Part shown: one piece after another, positions 41,267 to 52,070 of the stretch
Numbering within the stretch: the first letter of the stretch is position 1
Layout of the letters: every line of letters begins with the position of its first letter
From: Lentilitoribacter sp. Alg239-R112
Lineage (GTDB): Bacteria; Pseudomonadota; Alphaproteobacteria; Rhizobiales; Rhizobiaceae
Assembly (NCBI RefSeq): GCF_900537175.1
Contig: NZ_LS999834.1
Coordinates: 63,473-127,472 of the forward strand
DNA: 64,000 bases
Direction of reading: 5' to 3'
Notes under the pieces: generated by a model
What the model was told of the DNA's origin: nothing
The model's input: the letters and a program-made list of their open reading frames with translations, nothing else
The model's database searches: none
Position numbers and translations under genes: made by a program

Positions 41267-43609
41267 ATGAAGTTTCGTTCTCGTCTGTTAAGTGCTGTTT
41301 CAGCCGTCTCATTATCGGCAGGTATCGCGATTACAGGAGTTGGCTCAGCTATGGTTGTCATGACTGGTATTGCCGAGGCTGCTGTGGTTAGCCGCATTGT
41401 TGTTCAGGGGAATTCGCGCGTTGATGCATCAACAGTGCGTAATAATCTGACTATCACACCAGGTGGTCGTTTTAATAATGATGATATTGATGAGTCAGTT
41501 AAGCGTCTTTTTGCAACGGGGTTCTTCTCCGATGTTAGTATTCGGGTTGCTGGTGGCAGCCTAATTGTTGATGTCTCTGAAAATCAGGTTGTCAATCAGG
41601 TTGTTTTTAACGGTAATAAAAAACTTAAAGACCGCCAATTGCAAAATGTCGTGCAAACCGCGTCATTGGGACCGTATAATGATCTAATCGTTGCTGCAGA
41701 TATTGAGGCTATAAAAAGCGCATACGCTGGTATCGGTCGAGATGATGCAAGCGTAACGACACAAGTTGTGCCTTTGGGCAATGGTCGAATTAATATTGCG
41801 TTTCAAGTTAATGAAGGCGACAGAACAAAAATTTCAAGAATAAATTTTGTTGGTAACAATTCTATCGCTAATAATCGTCTTGCTGATGTTATTTCGACGA
41901 AGAAATCTAACTTTTTGAGCTTTCTCAGCCGTAAAGATATTTACGATCAAGATAAATTATTGGCTGATGAGGAGCTTCTAAGACGGTTTTATTATAATCA
42001 GGGTTTTGCTGACTTCCGTGTAACATCGTCCTATGCAGATCTTAATGAAGCTACAAATGAATATGAAGTTACCTTCACTGTTGATGAAGGTGAACGCTAT
42101 AAATTTGGTGCTATTAATGTTGATAGTACGATACCGGGCATAGACACAGATTCATTAGCTCGCGTTATTAAAAGTAAATCAGGTAAAACTTACAGCGCAA
42201 GATCGGTAGAAGATACGATTACAGCAATTGCAGATGAAGTAGCCGCGCAAGGCTATCCATTTGCGCAGATTACGCCACGAGGAGATCGCGATTTTTCTGG
42301 CCGAACAATATCGGTAGATTACCTTGTTGATGAAGGTACACGCGCCTATGTTGAACGTATTGAAATCATTGGTAATACGCGTACAAGAGATTACGTAATC
42401 CGTCGTGAATTCGATATTAGTGAAGGTGATCCTTACAATCAGGTTCTGTTGCGTAAGGCTACTAAGCGCCTAAATCAATTGGGTTATTTCTCATCCGTCG
42501 ACATATCAACGCGCCCTGGTTCTGAAGCTGATCGTGTGATCTTGGTTGTAAATGTTCAAGACAAGGCAACCGGCGAGTTCGGAATCGGTGGTGGTTATTC
42601 AAATACTACAGGGGCGTCTGCTGACATTTCCATTACTGAGAAAAACTTCTTGGGTCGCGGTCAATTCATTAAGCTTTCAGCGGGTCGTGGCGAAAATACG
42701 CAAAAGTACAATCTTTCATTCACAGAGCCCTATTTCCTGGGTTATAGATTGGCTGCAGGATTTGATTTATTCAGTGAAGAAGATACCTCAAACAGCGGTT
42801 ACACAGCCAATACGCAAGGTGGAAGCTTAAGAATCGCAGCGCCATTGACGGATTATTTGTCATTGTCTGCCGCATATAATTATAGTCTGGTTAAATACCC
42901 GTCAGTGTCTACAATTGCATCAAATCCGGAAAAAGCTGTTGTTACTGCAGGAAACCGTACAACGTCTTCTATTTCCTATGCACTTACATATAAGAATTTT
43001 GATGATGAGCAATTTACACGTGAAGGTTACGGTGTTCGTTTAAATCAGGAAATTGCTGGCTTAGGTGGTGACGCTCAATACATCAAGACGACAGCAAAAG
43101 CGTCATATTTTGATGTTATTTCCGAGGCTGTTGATCTTATTGGTTCTGTGAAAGTGGGTGCAGGGTATGTGCAAGCGCTCAATGGCAATAATTTGAACGT
43201 GTTTGAGCATTTATATCTTGGTGGTGAAACCGTTCGTGGTTTTGATACAAAAGGTATAGGCCCACGAGTATTTTCGGGTGCATCGAACATTGAAGCGGCA
43301 GGTGGCACGACATACTTCAATGCAAGTGTTCAAGTGAGTGCACCATTTCCAGCGGTATCGCGTGACTTTGGGTTAAGGCTTAACCTGTTTGCAGATGCCG
43401 CAACATTGTATGGTAATGATATTTCAGCTTCTGATCTTGGTGGACAAACAATCACTGGTTCAAGCATGAAGTGGCGTTCGTCCGTCGGTGTTGGAATTAC
43501 TTGGGCATCTCCATTTGGGCCTCTTAATTTCTATTATGCGGAGCCTGTTGTTAAACAAAGCTTTGACAAAACTCGCCGGTTTGGCTTTGGTGCTTCAACA
43601 CGTTTTTAA
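41267..43609 (+). CDS. bamA: Outer membrane protein assembly factor BamA
   Basis: The central Omp85 component of the BAM complex that inserts beta-barrel proteins in the outer membrane. The 780-residue precursor has a signal peptide (to about residue 38, IAEAAVVSRI), five POTRA domains (about 40-440; e.g. VVSRIVVQGNSRVDASTVRN, VNQVVFNGNKKLKDRQLQNV, YVERIEIIGNTRTRDYVIRR) and a 16-strand barrel. Barrel hallmarks are GGETVRGFDTKGIGP (VRGF in loop 6) and the terminal Phe in FGFGASTRF. The start ATG follows GAAGGTACGTAGTGCA. The lipid A genes follow directly, as in most Gram-negative genomes. Confidence 0.98.
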   Translation: MKFRSRLLSAVSAVSLSAGIAITGVGSAMVVMTGIAEAAVVSRIVVQGNSRVDASTVRNNLTITPGGRFNNDDIDESVKRLFATGFFSDVSIRVAGGSLIVDVSENQVVNQVVFNGNKKLKDRQLQNVVQTASLGPYNDLIVAADIEAIKSAYAGIGRDDASVTTQVVPLGNGRINIAFQVNEGDRTKISRINFVGNNSIANNRLADVISTKKSNFLSFLSRKDIYDQDKLLADEELLRRFYYNQGFADFRVTSSYADLNEATNEYEVTFTVDEGERYKFGAINVDSTIPGIDTDSLARVIKSKSGKTYSARSVEDTITAIADEVAAQGYPFAQITPRGDRDFSGRTISVDYLVDEGTRAYVERIEIIGNTRTRDYVIRREFDISEGDPYNQVLLRKATKRLNQLGYFSSVDISTRPGSEADRVILVVNVQDKATGEFGIGGGYSNTTGASADISITEKNFLGRGQFIKLSAGRGENTQKYNLSFTEPYFLGYRLAAGFDLFSEEDTSNSGYTANTQGGSLRIAAPLTDYLSLSAAYNYSLVKYPSVSTIASNPEKAVVTAGNRTTSSISYALTYKNFDDEQFTREGYGVRLNQEIAGLGGDAQYIKTTAKASYFDVISEAVDLIGSVKVGAGYVQALNGNNLNVFEHLYLGGETVRGFDTKGIGPRVFSGASNIEAAGGTTYFNASVQVSAPFPAVSRDFGLRLNLFADAATLYGNDISASDLGGQTITGSSMKWRSSVGVGITWASPFGPLNFYYAEPVVKQSFDKTRRFGFGASTRF

Positions 43610-43616
43610 GTTAAGT

Positions 43617-43640
43617 AATCCCGTCTTCTTAGGCGGGATT
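43617..43640 (+). other. Hairpin between bamA and lpxD
   Basis: A 7-bp stem AATCCCG / CGGGATT with a 10-base loop. No T-run follows; it may be a weak attenuator within the bamA-lpx transcript. Confidence 0.4.
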
Positions 43641-43665
43641 CCATTTGTATGTCTGGTCGGTTGCA

Positions 43666-44730
43666 ATGGGTAATTCTTTTTTCGCTTGTTCGGATAACTT
43701 GCCCGTAGCAAAAATAATTGAAATTACCAATGCGCAGGTTGAGCAAGATATTTCACCTGATTTGTATGTTTCAGATGTTGCGCCAATAGAGCGTGCTAAT
43801 CGTTCTGAAATTACATTTATTAGATCGCGTAAATCTCTGAATTTATTAGATAAAACAAGCGCTGGATTTGTGTTTTGTACAAAAGCTTTGGCGTCAAAGA
43901 TTCCTGAACATATTATTGCTCTTATTGTTGTAAATCCGCAACTGGCCTTTACCCAGACAATCGCTCTTTTTTATCCAGACGCCTCTACTGCAATTATCCA
44001 AAATGTTGAGAACAAAATCTCTGCGAACGCTATCATACATGAAACAGCAAGATTGGAAACAGGTGCACATATAGGTGCGGGCGCTATCATAGGTGCCGAT
44101 GTATCTATCGGCGAAGGCAGTGTCATCGGCGCGAATACAGTTATTGAACAAGGCTGCAAGATAGGTCGATTATGTTCCATTGGCCCAAATGTAACACTGC
44201 AAAACAGTTTAATTGGCAACCGAGTTACTCTTCACGCAGGAGCTTGTATTGGTCAGGATGGCTTTGGATATATAACAACAAAAACAGCGCATCTAAAAAT
44301 CCCCCAGATTGGTAGAGTTATCATTCAAGATGATGTCGAGATTGGAGCGAATACGACAATTGATCGTGGTGCCTTAGATGATACGGTCATCGGCGAGGGG
44401 ACTAAAATTGATAACCTAGTGCAGATTGGTCACAATGTAACAATCGGGCGCAATTGCATGATTGTTTCACAGGTTGGAATTGCAGGTAGCGCGACACTCG
44501 GTGACTTTGTCGCCCTAGGCGGTAATGTTGGTGTAAATGGTCATATTACCATTGGTGATCGTGCACAAATTGCTGCGAAAAGTGCTGTTCCAGCCGATGT
44601 TCCCGCTGGCGCAATTTGGGGCGGAATTCCTGCAAGGCCGATGAAGGCCTTTTTGCGTGATGTAGCTGAAATCAATGCAAGAGCCTTTGGGCGAGGAAAA
44701 TACAATAAAGATGGAGATTCAAATGAGTGA
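43666..44730 (+). CDS. lpxD: UDP-3-O-(3-hydroxyacyl)glucosamine N-acyltransferase
   Basis: Third step of lipid A synthesis; adds the N-linked hydroxyacyl chain from ACP. The 354-residue protein has an N-terminal uridine-binding region (to about 110) and a long left-handed beta-helix ([20 protein letters not shown] onward), with [40 protein letters not shown] and [19 protein letters not shown], where catalytic and substrate-binding histidines lie. The ATG chosen gives the usual length; a TTG seven codons earlier is in frame. Its end overlaps the fabZ start. Confidence 0.96.
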   Translation: MGNSFFACSDNLPVAKIIEITNAQVEQDISPDLYVSDVAPIERANRSEITFIRSRKSLNLLDKTSAGFVFCTKALASKIPEHIIALIVVNPQLAFTQTIALFYPDASTAIIQNVENKISANAIIHETARLETGAHIGAGAIIGADVSIGEGSVIGANTVIEQGCKIGRLCSIGPNVTLQNSLIGNRVTLHAGACIGQDGFGYITTKTAHLKIPQIGRVIIQDDVEIGANTTIDRGALDDTVIGEGTKIDNLVQIGHNVTIGRNCMIVSQVGIAGSATLGDFVALGGNVGVNGHITIGDRAQIAAKSAVPADVPAGAIWGGIPARPMKAFLRDVAEINARAFGRGKYNKDGDSNE

Positions 44731-45193
44731 TTCTGATCAAAACGCTTTAGAAACAGCTGACATAATGAAAATTATGGAACTGCTTCCACACAGATATCCA
44801 TTTCTTCTTGTTGATAAAATTATTGATATTGATGGAGACAGTTCGGCGGTTGGCATTAAAAACGTGACAATGAACGAACCGCACTTTACGGGCCATTTTC
44901 CTGCGCAACCTGTTATGCCAGGAGTGCTGATTGTTGAAGCTATGGCGCAAACATCTGGCGCGATTTGCGTCATGAATTCTGGCGTAGAGGCAGATGTCGT
45001 TTACTTTATGACTATTGATAATTGCCGCTTTAGAAAGCCAGTTGTTCCAGGTGATCGATTGGAAATACACGTCAAAAAAATCAAACAACGTGGAACAATT
45101 TGGAAGTTCCATTGTGAAGGTATTGTAGATGGCAAAAAAGTTGCGGAAGCTGATATTGGTGCCATGCTTGTTGCCAATGAAGAAGGCAAGTAG
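44723..45193 (+). CDS. fabZ: 3-hydroxyacyl-ACP dehydratase FabZ
   Basis: Dehydrates 3-hydroxyacyl-ACP in type II fatty acid synthesis and so competes with LpxA and LpxD for hydroxyacyl-ACP. The 156-residue hot-dog-fold protein has the active-site His in [13 protein letters not shown] and the Glu in [17 protein letters not shown], plus [23 protein letters not shown] with GGAG 6 bases upstream was chosen; it overlaps the lpxD stop by 8 bases, and earlier in-frame starts overlap lpxD further. The lpxA ATG follows immediately after the stop. Confidence 0.97.
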   Translation: MSDSDQNALETADIMKIMELLPHRYPFLLVDKIIDIDGDSSAVGIKNVTMNEPHFTGHFPAQPVMPGVLIVEAMAQTSGAICVMNSGVEADVVYFMTIDNCRFRKPVVPGDRLEIHVKKIKQRGTIWKFHCEGIVDGKKVAEADIGAMLVANEEGK

Positions 45194-46006
45194 ATGATTT
45201 CAGCTTCAGCGCAAGTTCACCCATCTTCGATTGTGGAAGATGGTGCTATTTTGGCGGATGGCGTTAAGGTCGGTCCTTTTTGTATGATTGGGTCAAAAGC
45301 TCAAATTGGTAAAAATGTAGAGCTTAAAAGCCATATATCAGTTATGGGGAATACTAAGATTGGTGCAGACACACTCATTTTTCCGCAGGCTGCTTTGGGT
45401 GGTGACCCGCAAAACATCCATTATAATGGTGAAGATACTAAGCTGATCATTGGTGAGCGTTGTACTATTCGCGAAGGCGTGACGATGAACACAGGTATGC
45501 CTGACGCTGGTAATAGAACTATAATTGGCAACGACTGTCTTTTCCTCGCATATTCCCATATCGCGCATGACTGTCGTGTTGGGAACAATGTTATCCTTTC
45601 AAATAATGTGATGCTTGGCGGACATGTTGAGGTTGGGAACAATGTCATTATGGGCGGCGGGGCCGCTGCGCACCAGTTTGTTCGTATTGGACACCATGCT
45701 TTTATGGGTGGTTTGTCACTGGCAAATCATGACGTTATACCATTTGGAATGGTGACTGGCGCTCCTGGTTCACTTATGGGTCTGAATGTTATTGGACTTA
45801 GCCGTTCAGGTTTTAGCCGGTCCGACATTCTTTCGATAAGGCGTTTCTATAAACATATGTTTGAAGGGGTGGGGCACTTCAAAGATCGGCTAGAGCAGGC
45901 AAAAGCATCCAAGATGAATAGTCTGGAAAAAGATATTTTTGATTTTGTCTCGATTGATAGTAAGCGGGGTTTTCTATTCCCTCCTCAAGATCGGAAAAGA
46001 GGCTGA
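45194..46006 (+). CDS. lpxA: UDP-N-acetylglucosamine O-acyltransferase
   Basis: First step of lipid A synthesis. The 270-residue trimeric beta-helix protein starts ISASAQVHPSSIVEDGAILA and has GGDPQNIHYNGEDTKLIIGE, HIAHDCRVGNNVILSNNVML and AAAHQFVRIGHHAFMGGLS, which contains the catalytic His, then HDVIPFGMVTGAPGSLMGLN and the C-terminal helices. The start is joined directly to the fabZ stop (TAGATG), so translation is coupled. The next gene starts 2 bases after its stop. Confidence 0.97.
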   Translation: MISASAQVHPSSIVEDGAILADGVKVGPFCMIGSKAQIGKNVELKSHISVMGNTKIGADTLIFPQAALGGDPQNIHYNGEDTKLIIGERCTIREGVTMNTGMPDAGNRTIIGNDCLFLAYSHIAHDCRVGNNVILSNNVMLGGHVEVGNNVIMGGGAAAHQFVRIGHHAFMGGLSLANHDVIPFGMVTGAPGSLMGLNVIGLSRSGFSRSDILSIRRFYKHMFEGVGHFKDRLEQAKASKMNSLEKDIFDFVSIDSKRGFLFPPQDRKRG

Positions 46007-46008
46007 CA

Positions 46009-46881
46009 ATGGCATCTACGTCGCCAAATTCTCAAAGCGACGGCCGATTAGCAATTATTGCTGGCTACGGACAACTTCCGCTTGATGTTGCGCTGGCCGC
46101 AAAAGATATTGGTGAGAATCCATTTGTGTTTAAACTTGTTGGTGAAGCTGACCAAAACTGGGACGGATTTGAAACGACAGCTTTTCAAGTTGGTGATTTT
46201 TCATACTTAAAACAGCAGATTACACAGCGCTGTATCAAGCGAATTGTTATGGCTGGAGGTGTTAAGAAACGCCCGCAAATTTCACAGGTTCGCCCATCGC
46301 TAAACACTATCCTAGCATTACCATCAATAATTCGGAAAATTATCTCAGGCGGAGATGATGCGCTTCTGCGTGGCTTTATTGAGCTGATCGAAGCGCAAGG
46401 TTGCAAGGTTGTAGGCGCTCATGAGATCGTTCCTGATTTGCTGGCAGACATTGGTACTATTGGTGCGCATAGTGCAGATAAGACAGCTAAGAATGATATG
46501 AAGGTAGCTATTGAAGCTGCACTTAAGCTAGGTGAGCTAGATATAGGGCAGGCTGCTGTGGCTGTCAGTGGCCGTGTGGTAGCGTTGGAGGGGCTTGAGG
46601 GTACCGATGCAATGCTCTCTCGTGTTGAAGGTTTACGGAAGGCCGGACGCCTTCCAAACGGTAAAAAGGGAGTGTTGGTCAAATTTTGCAAGCCAAAGCA
46701 AGATATGCGGGCAGATTTACCCACTATTGGCCCTGAAACCATAGAGCATGCGAAGCGTGCCGGACTAGCTGGGATTGTTCTTGAAGCAGGTAAATCTTTT
46801 ATCTTACACAGAGACAAAACAATCAAAACCGCTGATAAAGAGGGACTTTTTATTTTGGGCGCTGAACGCGATGTTGCATAG
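46009..46881 (+). CDS. lpxI: UDP-2,3-diacylglucosamine diphosphatase LpxI
   Basis: Hydrolyses UDP-2,3-diacylglucosamine to lipid X in lipid A synthesis, replacing LpxH, which alphaproteobacteria lack. The 290-residue DUF1009 protein begins the family core with RLAIIAGYGQLPLDVALAAK and includes RIVMAGGVKKRPQISQVRP, GGDDALLRGFIELIEAQGCK and VGAHEIVPDLLADIG; the catalytic Asp is in EGLEGTDAMLSRVEGLR. GPETIEHAKRAGLAGIVLEA closes the catalytic domain. lpxB follows with the stop and start joined (TAGATG). Confidence 0.96.
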   Translation: MASTSPNSQSDGRLAIIAGYGQLPLDVALAAKDIGENPFVFKLVGEADQNWDGFETTAFQVGDFSYLKQQITQRCIKRIVMAGGVKKRPQISQVRPSLNTILALPSIIRKIISGGDDALLRGFIELIEAQGCKVVGAHEIVPDLLADIGTIGAHSADKTAKNDMKVAIEAALKLGELDIGQAAVAVSGRVVALEGLEGTDAMLSRVEGLRKAGRLPNGKKGVLVKFCKPKQDMRADLPTIGPETIEHAKRAGLAGIVLEAGKSFILHRDKTIKTADKEGLFILGAERDVA

Positions 46882-48060
46882 ATGAGCAATCTGGGTGGGA
46901 TAAAGTTAGCCGTAATTGCGGGCGAAGTATCAGGTGATCACTTGGCCGCGGATCTTGTGCATGAAATAAAATTTCAACTTAAGAAGACAGATACAGCACT
47001 CGAATTGATTGGCGTCGGCGGCGAGGGATTAGAAGAGGAGGGGCTTACCTCGTTTTTTGATTATTCTGAGCTTTCATTGATAGGAATAGGTGCTGTTTTG
47101 AAGCAGTTGCCAAAACTTCTAATGCGCATAAATCAGACCGCTAAGGCGATTATTTCGCAGCAACCGGATGTCTTAATAATTGTAGACAGTCCAGATTTTA
47201 CACACCGTGTTGCAAAGAAAGTGCATGAAGAACTTCCCGACCTTCCCATCATAAATTACGTATGCCCAACAGTATGGGCATGGAAACCGGAACGGGCGGA
47301 AAAAATGCGTGCCTATGTCAATCACGTGCTGTCTGTGTTCCCATTTGAGCCTGAGGTGGTTGCAAAGTTAAATGGTCCCCCACTTACCTACATAGGTCAT
47401 CGATTGGTTGAAAATAAACAACTGAACAAAGCTCGCTCTGCTCAGAAAAAACGTAAGCTTACCGATCAAGCAAAAACCTTTCTTCTACTTCCTGGTTCTC
47501 GCAATAGTGAAATCATGCGTCTTATCGATGTCATGGGTGATGCGGCAGAGGAGTTGGCGATACAATACCCTACAGCGAAATTTGTTATTCCCACGTTAGA
47601 GCGATTTCGTGCAAAGATAGAGGATGAAACTAAAGCCTGGTCGGTTGATGTCGATATCGTTACAGGAGAGGCCAATAAATGGAAGGCGTTCGCTGAGGCT
47701 GATGCAGCACTTGCAGCATCTGGAACCATATTGTTGGAACTTGCGCTGGCGGGTGTACCTTGTATTTCGATCTATAAAACAGATATCTTGCTGAGAATGC
47801 TGTCATATAAAATCAAAACCTGGTCAGCCGCCTTACCTAATCTCATTGCTGGTTATCCGGTGATACCCGAATATATTGACCATATGCTGCGACCAAGCGC
47901 GTTGGCTCGTAAATTGAACCGATTGGCATCTCCGACATTAGAGCGTGAGGCAATGCTGGAAGCATTTGGTCTTGTCCATCAGAAAATGAAGGTAGATAGA
48001 GCGCCAAGCGTAATGGGTGCGGAGATCGTCATTTCGCATATAAAAAAGGACGCTAAATAG
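46882..48060 (+). CDS. lpxB: Lipid-A-disaccharide synthase
   Basis: GT19 glycosyltransferase that joins UDP-diacylglucosamine and lipid X at the inner membrane. The 392-residue protein has LAVIAGEVSGDHLAADLVHE, SLIGIGAVLKQLPKLLMR, VDSPDFTHRVAKKV, INYVCPTVWAWKPERAEKMR and LLPGSRNSEIMRL, and AASGTILLELALAGVPC. Last gene of the bamA-lpx cluster; its stop codon lies inside the hairpin of the oppositely oriented gltA terminator. Confidence 0.97.
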   Translation: MSNLGGIKLAVIAGEVSGDHLAADLVHEIKFQLKKTDTALELIGVGGEGLEEEGLTSFFDYSELSLIGIGAVLKQLPKLLMRINQTAKAIISQQPDVLIIVDSPDFTHRVAKKVHEELPDLPIINYVCPTVWAWKPERAEKMRAYVNHVLSVFPFEPEVVAKLNGPPLTYIGHRLVENKQLNKARSAQKKRKLTDQAKTFLLLPGSRNSEIMRLIDVMGDAAEELAIQYPTAKFVIPTLERFRAKIEDETKAWSVDVDIVTGEANKWKAFAEADAALAASGTILLELALAGVPCISIYKTDILLRMLSYKIKTWSAALPNLIAGYPVIPEYIDHMLRPSALARKLNRLASPTLEREAMLEAFGLVHQKMKVDRAPSVMGAEIVISHIKKDAK

Positions 48061-48066
48061 CGTCCC
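48042..48066 (-). terminator. Terminator of gltA overlapping the lpxB 3' end
   Basis: A 7-bp stem GGACGCT / AGCGTCC with a 4-base loop. On the minus strand it is followed by TTTTTT, so it terminates gltA; on the plus strand no T-run is present. It overlaps the last codons and the stop codon of lpxB. Confidence 0.75.
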
Positions 48067-48090
48067 TTAAACTTAAATTTTAGGTTAAAC

Positions 48091-49380
48091 CTATCGATCT
48101 TTTATAGGTGTGTAGTCACGAACCGCAGGGCCTGTATAAAGCTGGCGCGGGCGACCAATACGCTGATTTGGGTCTTCGATCATTTCTTTCCATTGCGCGA
48201 TCCAACCGACAGTTCTTGCAAGCGCGAAGAGCACTGTGAACATCTCTTTCGGGAAGCCAAGCGCTTTCAGGGTGATGCCGGAATAGAAATCGATATTCGG
48301 ATAGAGCTTCTTCTCAATGAAGTAAGGGTCAGTCAGGGCGATCTTTTCAAGCTCCATAGCGACTTCTAGAAGTGGATCATCCTTAATGCCTAACTCGTTA
48401 AGCACTTCATGCGTTGTTGTTTGCATAATTTTCGCACGTGGATCGTAGTTCTTGTAAACGCGGTGACCAAAACCCATAAGGCGGAACGGATCATCGCGAT
48501 CTTTAGCACGAGCAACATATTCAGGGATGCGATCAACAGAACCAATTTCGGCAAGCATATTAAGCGCTGCTTCATTCGCACCACCATGGGCAGGCCCCCA
48601 AAGACAGGCGATACCAGCCGCAATACATGCGAAAGGATTTGCGCCTGATGAGCCAGCTAGACGAACGGTTGATGTGGACGCATTTTGCTCATGATCGGCA
48701 TGAAGGATGAAAATCCGATCCATTGCGCGTGCGAGAACGGGGTTCACCTTGTAGTCCTCACAAGGGACAGCAAAACACATGCGCAAGAAATTGGCCGCAT
48801 AATCAAGATCATTTTTCGGGTAAACGAATGGCTGTCCCACATGGTATTTATATGCCATCGCTGCCAAAGTTGGCAACTTAGCAATCATACGCATAGACGC
48901 GACCATGCGCTGATGTGGATCAGTGATATCCGTTGAATCATGATAAAATGAAGACATTGCACCCACACAACCGCAAAGCACGGCCATCGGGTGAGCATCT
49001 CTACGGAAACCCGTGAAAAAACGAGACATTTGCTCATGAACCATAGTATGCTTGGTCACACGGTTGTCAAAATCAAGTTTTTGTTCTGCAGATGGCAATT
49101 CGCCATGCAGAAGAAGATAACAGACTTCCAGAAAGTCACCTTCACTTGCCAGCTGTTCGATCGGGTAACCGCGGTGCAGCAGTACACCTTTATCACCATC
49201 GATGAATGTAATGTCTGAATCACATGATGCGGTAGATGTAAAACCCGGATCAAATGTAAAAGCATCTGTGTTCTTGTAAAGTGCGCTAATATCTATAACA
49301 TCAGGGCCCAGAGTACCAGAGCGAACAGGGAAGTCATATTCCTTGCCTTCGAAGTTCAAGGTCGCTTTTTTATCTGTCAT
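48091..49380 (-). CDS. gltA: Citrate synthase
   Basis: Condenses acetyl-CoA with oxaloacetate to enter the TCA cycle. The 429-residue type II (hexameric) enzyme has the N-terminal domain with [39 protein letters not shown], then catalytic residues in [20 protein letters not shown] (His), [28 protein letters not shown] (His) and [18 protein letters not shown] (Asp). The ATG follows AAAAGGGAAAAATT. It is convergent with lpxB. In several related genomes gltX lies next to gltA on this side; here the next gene is comEC. Confidence 0.98.
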   Translation of the reverse strand: MTDKKATLNFEGKEYDFPVRSGTLGPDVIDISALYKNTDAFTFDPGFTSTASCDSDITFIDGDKGVLLHRGYPIEQLASEGDFLEVCYLLLHGELPSAEQKLDFDNRVTKHTMVHEQMSRFFTGFRRDAHPMAVLCGCVGAMSSFYHDSTDITDPHQRMVASMRMIAKLPTLAAMAYKYHVGQPFVYPKNDLDYAANFLRMCFAVPCEDYKVNPVLARAMDRIFILHADHEQNASTSTVRLAGSSGANPFACIAAGIACLWGPAHGGANEAALNMLAEIGSVDRIPEYVARAKDRDDPFRLMGFGHRVYKNYDPRAKIMQTTTHEVLNELGIKDDPLLEVAMELEKIALTDPYFIEKKLYPNIDFYSGITLKALGFPKEMFTVLFALARTVGWIAQWKEMIEDPNQRIGRPRQLYTGPAVRDYTPIKDR

Positions 49381-49601
49381 AATTTTTCCCTTTTGCCGTA
49401 TCTTATCGCCATAGTCATGGCGAGACTTTCTGTTCTAATTATCATGTGCATTAGCTATACGATTTGCATCTCAATGCCAAGTTTTTATCATAAATATTGT
49501 GCAGTGCAATGTATAGAGCGCTTATGCAAACCAAAGGTAATGTTGACAATAGTTGGGCGTGGGTATCATTGTATCCATAAGGGAGCGGTGAAAATCGTTG
49601 A

Positions 49602-52070
49602 GTGGGTGCATTGTCGACCGAAGATGAAAATTATCAAATAGATAAGAGGGAGAGTGCGGACCGTAAAGTTCCTAAAAACCCGATATATATGGATTTAAAT
49701 CGGTTTATACGAGGCTTGGTGACACCTGCTCCGGCGCCGCTAAAACAACCCGCAATACAAAGATGGCTGGATGAAGAAGTACATTTTGGCCATACATTTC
49801 TCTGGTTTCCAATTGGGCTCATTGCTGGCGCATATTTTAATTTCACGCGTCAAAATGACATCCCAATTGCCGCTCTTATTTTGCCCTTTTCAATTCTTTT
49901 GACAATTCGTGTCTGCATAAATGGTTTGTCTGTCCGCTCAAAATATATAGTCAGCTTGGGGATGGCATTTATTGTTGGTGCGATTGCCGTCAATTTTGAA
50001 CACCGGGGTGAGTTTATTATATTGGATCAGTCCGTAACAACCAACGTCGAAGGTCTTGTTATCGCTAAAGAAATCGGGGTTAATGATATGCCTCGATATA
50101 AAATTGAAGTGGTTGATACTAGTAATCCAAGAATATTTAGGTCCCCGACTGTCATTCAACTTGTTGCACGTAGTTCTCATAAGGTTTTTGAGGTTGGGGA
50201 ACCAATAAAAGGACGCGCGCGACTTTCGCCGCCGTCAGGGCCGGTTTTTCCAGGAGGCTATGATTTTTCGTCAGCAGCTCTGCAAAAAAATATTGGGGCC
50301 TATGGATTTTTTTACGGTAAACCAGAACGAGAAGTATTATCTGCACCTCCTAAATTGGATTTGAGAACCAAATTTCTGGTCTCGGTAAATTGGGTACGAA
50401 GCGAAATAGCATATCGAATTAGGCAACAGCTGAATGGGGATGCCGCTGGAATAGCTTCGGCGCTCATCGTATCTGATCGAAGAGCAATAAGTAAAAGTGC
50501 TGTTGAGTCTTTAAGAGCGTCAGGACTTGCCCATGTCTTGGCAATATCTGGCCTTCATATGGTACTGGCATCCGGCACTTTCTTTTTTGCACTGAGATTA
50601 ATACTCAGCTTATTTCCGACACTCGTGCAGTCATTTCCGGTGAAAAAAATAGCTGCATTTGGCGCGATCATCGCTGCAAGTTCTTACCTGACTATTTCTG
50701 GGGCTCCGATCTCAGCGCAACGGGCTTGGATCATGCTGGTCATCGTATTGTTAGCAGTATTAATGGATCGACCCGCCATTACATTACGCAATGTAGCAAT
50801 TGCGGCAATCGTTATAACCGTCATCTCACCATCAGCAGTGATGACACCTGGTTTTCAGATGTCATTTTCCGCTGCAGCGGCGCTCGTGGCCGTTTATACA
50901 GGTTGGGCAAATTTTTCTGCCGCCTACGAGCGTTCGAGGGGAGGTATCTATGATGGCTTCATATTTCTCGTTCGGTTTTTTATAGGTCTTGCCGCAACTG
51001 CGATCATAGCTGGACTTGCAACTGGTATCTTCGCGGTTCAGCATTTCTATCAGTTCGCAGGGTATGGCGTACTAGGGAATGTTCTTGCCATGCCAATTGT
51101 CACGTTGTTGGTCATGCCACTGGCACTTCTCTCTGTGTTACTCATGCCATTTGGCCTTGAAACTTGGCCGCTGATGGCAATGGGATGGTCAATTGAAATA
51201 GTTATTATGATTGCAGAGTGGGTGGCCAGTTTAGGCAGCAATATTGCAATCGGGAAACCGTCTCCAATCGCAAGCTTCCTTGCGTCCGTTGGTTTTGTTG
51301 TGTTTATCTGTTTCAGAAGTAAGTTGCGTTTTACAGGATTGGCTTTGATTGGGTTCTCAGCATTGGGATTGTTAATGGTAAACCCCAAAATTCCTGACAT
51401 GTTGATTAGCGAAGATGGCAAGCTTGTAGGAATTCGCAAGTCAAATACAAACCAGTTAAGTATTAATCGATCACGACCATCAAAGTTTATTCTTGATCAA
51501 TGGTTAGATGCCTATAAGTTTCAGATAGGTAAGCCAATACAGCTTTCTAATAAGCAGAAAGCCAAGGAGTTGCTTTCGGAGGAGACGGTTGAATTTTGGC
51601 CCAAGTTTGATGGTTTCTCAAACCAGACCGCGTTTGCGGAGTTTAAATGTGTATCGAGTCAATTCTGCTACTTTGAAAACGGCGAGATCAAAATCGCAAC
51701 AATTACAGATCAAAGATATTTAAGAATCGCCTGCGATCGCGCAAATATTGTAATCTTGTCTACAAGGCTAAAAGACGAAAACAGCACTTGCGATAAAAAT
51801 GTAATGGTGCTTGATCAAAATTCACTGCGAAGAACAGGTTCTCTTGCCCTATATCGCAATCTGGACAAGACATCTCAATCTACCCTCGATTGGAATATTG
51901 TAAGCGCCATTAACAATAGCGTTCGGCCTTGGACATCTCACCGCTATTACGACTGGCGAAGCCGCAGCTACAAAATGCCAAATGGTGAAATCGTCAAATA
52001 CCATGGCCTCACTAATTTCAAGGCCAACGCACCAGAACTGAATACCAAAACTAATGATAGCGGCGAATAA
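49602..52070 (+). CDS. comEC: ComEC/Rec2 family membrane protein (competence DNA channel type)
   Basis: An 822-residue inner-membrane protein homologous to ComEC, the channel for single-stranded DNA uptake. An N-terminal DUF4131-like part (about 60-240, with [20 protein letters not shown]) is followed by the competence domain (about 270-580) with [40 protein letters not shown] and several membrane helices. The C-terminal 240 residues occupy the place of the metallo-beta-lactamase-like domain but show no HxHxDH metal site, as in other Hyphomicrobiales. GTG is annotated as start but has no close ribosome site; TTG 9 bases later or an ATG at residue 30 are alternatives. It converges on lexA with a 20-base overlap. 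Confidence 0.9.
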   Translation: MGALSTEDENYQIDKRESADRKVPKNPIYMDLNRFIRGLVTPAPAPLKQPAIQRWLDEEVHFGHTFLWFPIGLIAGAYFNFTRQNDIPIAALILPFSILLTIRVCINGLSVRSKYIVSLGMAFIVGAIAVNFEHRGEFIILDQSVTTNVEGLVIAKEIGVNDMPRYKIEVVDTSNPRIFRSPTVIQLVARSSHKVFEVGEPIKGRARLSPPSGPVFPGGYDFSSAALQKNIGAYGFFYGKPEREVLSAPPKLDLRTKFLVSVNWVRSEIAYRIRQQLNGDAAGIASALIVSDRRAISKSAVESLRASGLAHVLAISGLHMVLASGTFFFALRLILSLFPTLVQSFPVKKIAAFGAIIAASSYLTISGAPISAQRAWIMLVIVLLAVLMDRPAITLRNVAIAAIVITVISPSAVMTPGFQMSFSAAAALVAVYTGWANFSAAYERSRGGIYDGFIFLVRFFIGLAATAIIAGLATGIFAVQHFYQFAGYGVLGNVLAMPIVTLLVMPLALLSVLLMPFGLETWPLMAMGWSIEIVIMIAEWVASLGSNIAIGKPSPIASFLASVGFVVFICFRSKLRFTGLALIGFSALGLLMVNPKIPDMLISEDGKLVGIRKSNTNQLSINRSRPSKFILDQWLDAYKFQIGKPIQLSNKQKAKELLSEETVEFWPKFDGFSNQTAFAEFKCVSSQFCYFENGEIKIATITDQRYLRIACDRANIVILSTRLKDENSTCDKNVMVLDQNSLRRTGSLALYRNLDKTSQSTLDWNIVSAINNSVRPWTSHRYYDWRSRSYKMPNGEIVKYHGLTNFKANAPELNTKTNDSGE

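Noticed and set aside
49393..49641. Plus-strand frame of 82 codons before comEC
   Set aside because: No ribosome site, odd composition, and overlaps both the gltA promoter region and the comEC start.
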